Assembly: GCA_035523875.1 (NCBI GenBank)
Contig: DATKPY010000018.1
Coordinates: forward strand, 113,345-177,344
Length of the DNA stretch: 64,000 nucleotides
DNA from: JASHUC01 sp035523875
GTDB taxonomy: Bacteria > Pseudomonadota > Gammaproteobacteria > Steroidobacterales > Steroidobacteraceae
Direction of reading: 5' to 3'
Below the pieces are notes generated by a model. The model worked only from the letters and a program-made list of their open reading frames with translations. It was not told the DNA's origin and made no database searches. The position numbers and the translations under genes were made by a program. Below, one piece after another: positions 59,702-64,000 of this stretch (position 1 is the first letter of the stretch; every line of letters begins with the position of its first letter).

Positions 59702-61486
59702 TCATCCCACGGGCGGGTCGCTGGGGAGGCGCTCGAGGCGCTCCTCGATGGCGGTGACTCTCTGGCGCAGTGCGAGGAGTTCCGTGCCGCGCACGTCGGC
59801 TTGCGCACTGCTCCGTCGACGGGCGCCGATTCCGCGGTCTATTGCAGCCTCGATCCCGGCGATCGTCGCATCGATCTGGGTCAACATCTGCAGCTGCGCG
59901 TCGCGGACGCTCTTTTTGAGACGCTCATCGAGGTCGTGGCGGATCCGCCCTGCCTGGACCTCGAGCAGCTCGAGGGCCGTGGCCTTCGTGCGTTTGGCGA
60001 CGAGGGGTCCGGCGAGCGCCCTCGGCAGTGCGTGGACCACGGAGGAGGAGAGGAGCTTCAGACTCGGCGGCTCGTACCAAAATTTGTAATAGAACCCGGA
60101 CTCGCTCGTGAAGCGTGCATCGGTGCGCGCACCGCTGAAATTGATGGCAAACAATTCGCTCGAGCGGCGCATCAGCTCATCGACGCTCTCCTGCAAGCCG
60201 ATCCAGAAGCGTGCGCACAGCCCCTCGAAGGCACGCGAAAGCGCTACGTTCTCGCGCTCGAGCCAATCATCATAGGCTGCACGGATATGCCTGATCATTC
60301 GCTCCTGCAGCCGTGCCTGAAGGCTGCGAGATGGCAGGTCCTTGAATTCTGCGAGCCACTCCCCGACGAGCTGATTCATGGCGGCCTGCTGCTCGTGCTT
60401 GAACGCTTCGAGCTTGGGCTCGACGTCCTCCTTCTGCAGCCTTTTCGAGTCCGCCGCGAGCAGCACCTGGTAGTCCTCGCGTGCTCGCTCGGCCTTCTGC
60501 TTCTCCAGTCGATAGGCGGTGAGATTCGCCTCGGACCGCTCGAGCGGCTCGATCAACACTTTCGCCTCAAGATCGAGTGCAAAGCGCGCCTGCGAGAGCA
60601 GCCGTTCGAGGCTCCTCCGCATCGAATACAGCCACGCGTTCGCCCTTTCGCACTGCATGAAAACACGCAAGCTCTCCTCGAGCTCGAGGAAACCGCTGTG
60701 CGCGAGGCGGTCGGCGTTGCCTCGCTGTCGCCCTTCGAGCGCCAGGCGCGCCGAGACCGCAAGCACCGGGACGGATGCATCGAGCGCCTCGCGGACGGCG
60801 GCGCTCGCGAACGCAAGCGATTCGTCGAGTTCCCCGGGTCGCAAGTAGTCGATCTTATTCAGCAGGCAGAAGACCTTCCCCGCGTACGCGCGTACATCGC
60901 GCAGGAAATCGAGCTCGGCGCGGCTCACCGGCTGGTCGACCGATGCGACGAACAGCACGGCATCCGCCTGCGGAAGGTATTTGCGCGTCTCATCCGTATT
61001 GTGCTGGTACACGGATCCAATGCCGGGCGTATCGACGAGGCGCACGCCGCTCGCGAGCCAGGGCGAGGGATGATCGATGATGACGCGCTCAACGGCCTTG
61101 GTATTGCCGGGGTTGCCGCGCTCGGTGACGTACTCACCGAGCGCAGACGGATCGATCGTAAGCTGTTCGCCGTTTCGCAGCGCGACGCGCACCGAGGGTA
61201 TCCTTCCCGAGGAGATCACAGTCACGACCGAGGTGAGCGGCACGACACCCGCGGGCAACAGGGCTTCCCCAAGCAGAGCATTGATGATGCTGCTTTTGCC
61301 GCGCTTGAATTCCCCGACCACGACGAGATTGAACGTGCCCTCACGGAGTTTCTGTTCGAGCCAGCGGCACGTCACCGCATCGACGCCAGGGAGCGTTGCG
61401 GCTTCCGCGAGGCAGTCCTCGAGCTCGATTCGGCGCCGGTCGCCCGCGGGGGAACCTCCCGGGGCACGTGCGGATGCGTCACTCAT
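59702..61486 (-). CDS. Dynamin-like GTPase 2, fluoride-riboswitch controlled
   Basis: A 594-residue bacterial dynamin-family protein. G1 GEFKRGKSSIINALLG (58-73), G2 region VVPLTSVVTVI, G3 RLVDTPGIGSVY (149-160) and G4 LLNKIDYLRPGE (208-219) are intact. The stalk is helical and coiled-coil rich (320-400), with a hydrophobic stretch LKLLSSSVVHALPRALAGPL near 490-510 that could contact membrane. It is shorter than dynamin 1 and lacks its low-complexity linker. The ATG at 61486 overlaps the stop of the 65-residue gene by 4 nt. Regulated by the fluoride riboswitch at 61715-61841. Confidence 0.88.
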   Translation of the reverse strand: MSDASARAPGGSPAGDRRRIELEDCLAEAATLPGVDAVTCRWLEQKLREGTFNLVVVGEFKRGKSSIINALLGEALLPAGVVPLTSVVTVISSGRIPSVRVALRNGEQLTIDPSALGEYVTERGNPGNTKAVERVIIDHPSPWLASGVRLVDTPGIGSVYQHNTDETRKYLPQADAVLFVASVDQPVSRAELDFLRDVRAYAGKVFCLLNKIDYLRPGELDESLAFASAAVREALDASVPVLAVSARLALEGRQRGNADRLAHSGFLELEESLRVFMQCERANAWLYSMRRSLERLLSQARFALDLEAKVLIEPLERSEANLTAYRLEKQKAERAREDYQVLLAADSKRLQKEDVEPKLEAFKHEQQAAMNQLVGEWLAEFKDLPSRSLQARLQERMIRHIRAAYDDWLERENVALSRAFEGLCARFWIGLQESVDELMRRSSELFAINFSGARTDARFTSESGFYYKFWYEPPSLKLLSSSVVHALPRALAGPLVAKRTKATALELLEVQAGRIRHDLDERLKKSVRDAQLQMLTQIDATIAGIEAAIDRGIGARRRSSAQADVRGTELLALRQRVTAIEERLERLPSDPPVG

Positions 61487-61680
61487 CGGGGAGGCTCCGA
61501 TTGCTGCTCGAGCGGCGCGCGGGGGACCTTGCACGCCCGGGCGGCACGAGGCGCTGCCACGCCGATCGTGGCAATGGCATCGTCGGCACGGTGTACGGTG
61601 CGGACCATGCAGCGAGCGTCGTGCGGTCTTGCGAGCGCGACCGCAGCGTTCAATTCCGGCAGGAGCAGTGGGCGACTCAC
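61483..61680 (-). CDS. 65-residue protein leading the dynamin 2 operon
   Basis: A small protein (MSRPLLLPELNAAVALARPH...) that I do not recognise. Evidence that it is real: the GTG start has a GGAAGGAG Shine-Dalgarno 8 nt upstream; the sequence GGAGTCATC (61692-61684) of that site is perfectly complementary to GATGACTCC (61727-61719) of the riboswitch; and its stop overlaps the dynamin start by 4 nt. The riboswitch therefore controls translation of this gene and, by coupling, the dynamin. Residues 20-30 contain two cysteine/histidine positions; there is no membrane helix. Confidence 0.65.
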   Translation of the reverse strand: MSRPLLLPELNAAVALARPHDARCMVRTVHRADDAIATIGVAAPRAARACKVPRAPLEQQSEPPR

Positions 61681-61714
61681 GACGATGACTCCTTCCGCAC
61701 GCCGCAACGCGCAC

Positions 61715-61841
61715 GGCAGGAGTCATCAGCTGCGATTCCCCGGCATCTCGGGCGACGCATGCGTTCCGATACTCGCGGCCCCTTCGGTCGTCCCATTTCG
61801 GAGACCCTGGCAGCCGGCGATTCGCGGGGGACTCCATCCCC
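61715..61841 (-). promoter_or_regulatory. Fluoride riboswitch with a 76-nt hairpin-loop insertion
   Basis: Minus strand: GGGGATGGAGTCCCCC, GCGAATCGCC, then GCTGC (61814-61810) pairing with GCAGC (61733-61729) around a 76-nt loop, then CTGATGACTCCTGCC. Other copies have a loop of 3-6 nt at this place. The insert can fold further: GGTC/GACC and a CGCATGCG palindrome. The flanking motif is intact and the 9-nt platform GATGACTCC/GGAGTCATC is perfect, so the RNA probably still functions. Confidence 0.85.
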
Positions 61842-61858
61842 GATCACTTAACCTTCCG

Positions 61859-61888
61859 AGGCTATCGGCTTTCGGTGCCGCTCGTCAA
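61859..61888 (-). promoter_or_regulatory. Promoter of the dynamin 2 operon
   Basis: Minus-strand TTGACG (61888-61883) and TAGCCT (61864-61859) with an 18-nt spacer, about 18 nt before the aptamer. Confidence 0.62.
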
Positions 61889-61988
61889 CGCGCAGGCGCG
61901 CTGCAAACTCGCAGCGCATTCGCAACGCGTCCGCGAGCGAGTCTCCATGCCCCGCGCGGACTCGAGTCGAGAGCGGGCGGTGGACTTG

Positions 61989-62017
61989 TTGACGCGCTTG
62001 AGGGCGTACCGTAGCCT
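61989..62017 (+). promoter_or_regulatory. Promoter of the mutase-like/MlaF-like operon
   Basis: TTGACG (61989-61994) and TAGCCT (62012-62017) with a 17-nt spacer, 8 nt before the aptamer. It uses the same two hexamers as the divergent dynamin 2 promoter, so this 180-nt space is a back-to-back promoter pair. Confidence 0.7.
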
Positions 62018-62024
62018 ATTCTCT

Positions 62025-62068
62025 GGGGATGGAGTCCCCCGCGAACCGCCTAGCTGATGACTCCTACC
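62025..62068 (+). promoter_or_regulatory. Fluoride riboswitch of the mutase-like/MlaF-like operon
   Basis: GGGGATGGAGTCCCCC, GCGAACCGCC, a short hairpin, GCTGATGACTCCTACC: a near-consensus crcB motif. CCTACC (62063-62068) is complementary to GGTAGG (62089-62094). GCTGA is complementary to TCAGC just before the ATG (62119-62123), and ACCCG/CGGGT (62098-62102 with 62111-62115) forms a hairpin beside the Shine-Dalgarno. These are competing structures suited to translational control. Confidence 0.92.
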
Positions 62069-62123
62069 GAACGTTGTAGTGGACGTGGGGTAGGCATACC
62101 CGCCGCGCGACGGGTGGTTCAGC

Positions 62124-62744
62124 ATGACGAAGATCCTTCTGGTTCGCCACGGTCATGTCGAGGGCATCCGCCCCGAGCGATTCCGCGGTCGCCACAATGT
62201 ACCGCTTACCGAACGCGGCATTCTGCAGGCGCGGGCAACCGGGGAGTACATCGCCGCCCACTGGCAGCCCTCCCATATCTATACCAGTCCCTTGCAGCGC
62301 TGCGTTCAAACGGGCGTGGAGATCGCCACTCGGTGCGCCGCTTCGGCCGAAGTATTGGAGGAGTTGAACGATCTGGACTACGGCGAGTGGCAGTGGTGCA
62401 CCCACGAGGAGGTGCAGGCACGTTGGCCGCAAGAGTTCGACCGATGGTTCAAGGCACCGCAATGGATGCGCTTTCCTCAGGGCGAATCGCTTCAGGACAT
62501 GCACGCTCGTCTAGCCGATGCCCTGCGACTCATCCTGCAGCGCCATGCGAACAAGACCGTGGTCCTGGTCGCTCATGACAGCAGCCTGCGGGTACTGCTG
62601 CTTCATCTGCTCGACATGCCCCTCGCGGCGTATTGGCGATTCGCTCAGGACCCCTGCGGGGTGAGCGAAATCACGACATCCGCGCGCCAGGCGAAGGCAT
62701 TGCGCATCAATGAGACGCAGCACCTCCCTCAATCCCCATCGTGA
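62124..62744 (+). CDS. Histidine phosphatase / phosphoglycerate-mutase-like enzyme
   Basis: A 206-residue histidine phosphatase superfamily enzyme. The phosphohistidine motif is LLVRHGHVEGIRPERFRG, followed by PLTERGILQARATGEYIA, TSPLQRCVQTGVEIA, LNDLDYGEWQWCTHEE (acid catalyst region) and VVLVAHDSSLRVLLLHLLD with the second histidine. Cofactor-dependent mutases are usually about 230-250 residues, so a CobC/GpmB-like phosphatase is possible. Sitting in a fluoride regulon that also has enolase, a role in keeping lower glycolysis running is attractive but inferred. GTGA overlap couples it to the ABC ATPase. Confidence 0.9.
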   Translation: MTKILLVRHGHVEGIRPERFRGRHNVPLTERGILQARATGEYIAAHWQPSHIYTSPLQRCVQTGVEIATRCAASAEVLEELNDLDYGEWQWCTHEEVQARWPQEFDRWFKAPQWMRFPQGESLQDMHARLADALRLILQRHANKTVVLVAHDSSLRVLLLHLLDMPLAAYWRFAQDPCGVSEITTSARQAKALRINETQHLPQSPS

Positions 62745-63592
62745 GCGGTGCTCAACGAGTTAAACCCGTGGTGTCGATACCGCTGCGAGAGACTTCTCCT
62801 TGCATTGAGCTCACGGAGGTGGATTACGTCGTCGCCGGTCGCCGTGTGTTTTCTGGACTCAACCTGGCCGTCCCGCGCGGTTGCATAGCCTCGATCATGG
62901 GGCCCAGCGGCACGGGAAAGACGACGCTCTTGCGTCTGCTAACCGGTGAAGTGTCGGCCGCCCGCGGGCGCGTGTGCGTGGAGGGCCGAGACGTCTCGAG
63001 TCTTTCAGTTTACGCGCTGTACGCGATGCGTTTGAAGATGGGCATGCTCTTTCAACAGAGTGCACTGTTCACGGACCTCAACGTGTTTGAAAATGTCGCG
63101 TTTCCTGCGCGGGAACATACCAACCTCACGGAGCGACTGATCCGGCTTCTCGTGCTTACGAAGCTCCATTCGGTCGGCCTTCGCGGCGCGGCCGGATTGA
63201 TGCCCTTCGAACTATCCGGGGGCATGGCGCGCCGTGTGGCACTCGCCCGCGCGCTCGTATTGGATCCTCCGATCCTATTCTGCGACGAGCCGTTCACGGG
63301 GCTCGATCCCATCGCGATCGGCGTGGTGAGTCGGTTACTGCGGACGATCAACCGGGCGCTGGGGATCACCATCGTCGTAGTGTCGCACGACGTTTCGGAG
63401 GCCGAAACACTGGCTGATACCCATTTCATCCTGGTGGACGGGAAAGTCGCCGCGTCGGGCAGTCCGAGACAACTGCACGAAAGCGACTCGGCGTTGGTAC
63501 GTCAGTTCATGAGCGGCTCGCCCGACGGTCCGGTGCCGTTTCACTATCCGGCACCCGATTATTACGAGCACCTACTGGGGATGCCTTCTTGA
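62741..63592 (+). CDS. MlaF-like ABC transporter ATPase
   Basis: A 283-residue ABC ATPase of the MlaF (phospholipid transport) type. Walker A GPSGTGKTTLLRLLTGE, Q-loop GMLFQQSALFTDLNVFENVA (the LFQ...ALF...VFENVAFP pattern of MlaF), signature FELSGGMARRVALARAL, Walker B ILFCDEPFTGLDP and switch VVVSHDVSEAE. MlaE and MlaD partners are not downstream in the window; the IS element that follows may have displaced them. It would act on membrane lipid asymmetry if it still finds a permease. Confidence 0.88.
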   Translation: MSGAQRVKPVVSIPLRETSPCIELTEVDYVVAGRRVFSGLNLAVPRGCIASIMGPSGTGKTTLLRLLTGEVSAARGRVCVEGRDVSSLSVYALYAMRLKMGMLFQQSALFTDLNVFENVAFPAREHTNLTERLIRLLVLTKLHSVGLRGAAGLMPFELSGGMARRVALARALVLDPPILFCDEPFTGLDPIAIGVVSRLLRTINRALGITIVVVSHDVSEAETLADTHFILVDGKVAASGSPRQLHESDSALVRQFMSGSPDGPVPFHYPAPDYYEHLLGMPS

Positions 63593-63648
63593 TGTCTGAT
63601 CGACGTTTGAATTTCTTTCACTGTTGATCAATGCCATTGGAGCACATC

Positions 63649-63864
63649 ATGTCCGAGATTCAGAAACTCGCCGCGCTACGCGCCAACCTGGTCGTCCGGC
63701 GTCGCGCCCTCGTCGAACGCCTGATGAAGACGCCGGTCGAACAGCTGACCGGGGATACCATCGCAAGGATTCAGGCCGCTATCGATGCGGTCGACCGAGC
63801 GTCGGCGGATGAGCAAGGGAACGCCGGATCGGGTGGGGACGATTCCCGTCGGCGCGCATCCTAG
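63649..63864 (+). CDS. Small helical hypothetical protein
   Basis: A 71-residue highly charged protein (MSEIQKLAALRANLVVRRRA...) predicted to be a helical hairpin. TTGGAG lies 6 nt before the ATG at 63649; an in-frame ATG at 63631 is less well served. No family recognised. It follows the MlaF-like gene by 56 nt and may be the last gene of the fluoride-induced transcript. Confidence 0.6.
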   Translation: MSEIQKLAALRANLVVRRRALVERLMKTPVEQLTGDTIARIQAAIDAVDRASADEQGNAGSGGDDSRRRAS

Positions 63865-63902
63865 TGGACTGTAACGAATGAAACAGGAGTATGATTGTGC
63901 TC

Positions 63903-64000
63903 ATGAGCAGCACGATCAAACTGTCCGAGGTGGAGCGGGTGGAGCTGAAGGAGCGAGCGATGAGTCAGGCAGGACGAGCAGATGATGCTCGCCGAGCGCG
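63903..64000 (+). CDS. IS630-family-like transposase, N-terminus (cut by window edge)
   Basis: The 32 visible residues (STIKLSEVERVELKERAMSQ, then GRADDARRAR) resemble the N-terminal helix-turn-helix of IS630-type transposases, whose pattern is LSxxERxxLxxxA...RRARxIL. The gene runs off the window. An insertion-sequence end would be expected in 63865-63902 (for example around TAGTGGACTGTAACGAATG), but I cannot define it. Confidence 0.6.
   Translation, partial: MSSTIKLSEVERVELKERAMSQAGRADDARRA

Overview
The window is a roughly 70% GC chromosome segment from a bacterium, most likely a gammaproteobacterium. The evidence is the family set (CysB, a ferredoxin-type CysI with its DUF934 partner, fused ThrA followed by ThrB and ThrC, MsrPQ, MnmA-NudJ with PurB nearby, MlaF-like ATPase, hopanoid-associated HpnB) and the gene order. 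I cannot name the genus. Genes are tightly packed, and many neighbours share 1-4 nt stop/start overlaps.

From 1 to 45.3 kb the content is mostly core metabolism. It holds sulfate assimilation (cysK-cysG-cysH, cysB, cysI-DUF934), a MaoC/CitE-like pair, molybdenum-enzyme accessory genes (xdhC, mocA-like), threonine biosynthesis (thrA-thrB-thrC), tatD, small envelope proteins, hpnB-ltaE, kynA, msrPQ, acnA, mnmA-nudJ, purB, fumC, two NTP-hygiene genes, a lysine-degradation-like pair, class II DAHP synthase, icd, a family 5 uracil-DNA glycosylase, uvrC and pgsA. The aconitase gene acnA carries a complete 517-residue intein with a LAGLIDADG endonuclease. It sits exactly between two iron-sulfur ligand cysteines.

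A tRNA-Gly(GCC) at 45538-45613 marks the switch to accessory DNA that runs to the window end, where an IS630-like transposase begins. This stretch (about 46-63.6 kb) is the main discovery: a fluoride-response island. I read six fluoride riboswitches (crcB RNA motif) in it, each directly downstream of a plausible sigma-70 promoter. They head (1) a dynamin-like GTPase, P-loop ATPase and two MutS-like ATPases; (2) a HEAT-repeat protein, enolase and an MFS transporter; (3) a prenyltransferase-fold protein; (4) a decayed phosphoglycerate-mutase-like gene; (5) a 65-residue protein and a second dynamin-like GTPase; (6) an intact phosphoglycerate-mutase-like gene and an MlaF-like ABC ATPase. The fluoride channel gene crcB and a DUF190 gene lie in the middle under an ordinary promoter.

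The likely logic is: CrcB exports fluoride; inducible enolase and perhaps the mutase-like enzyme restore fluoride-poisoned glycolysis; and the dynamin, MutS-like, HEAT and MlaF-like proteins form an uncharacterised membrane or nucleic-acid maintenance arm. In four of the six leaders the conserved 3' strand of the aptamer is complementary to sequence at or beside the Shine-Dalgarno of the first gene, which points to translational control.
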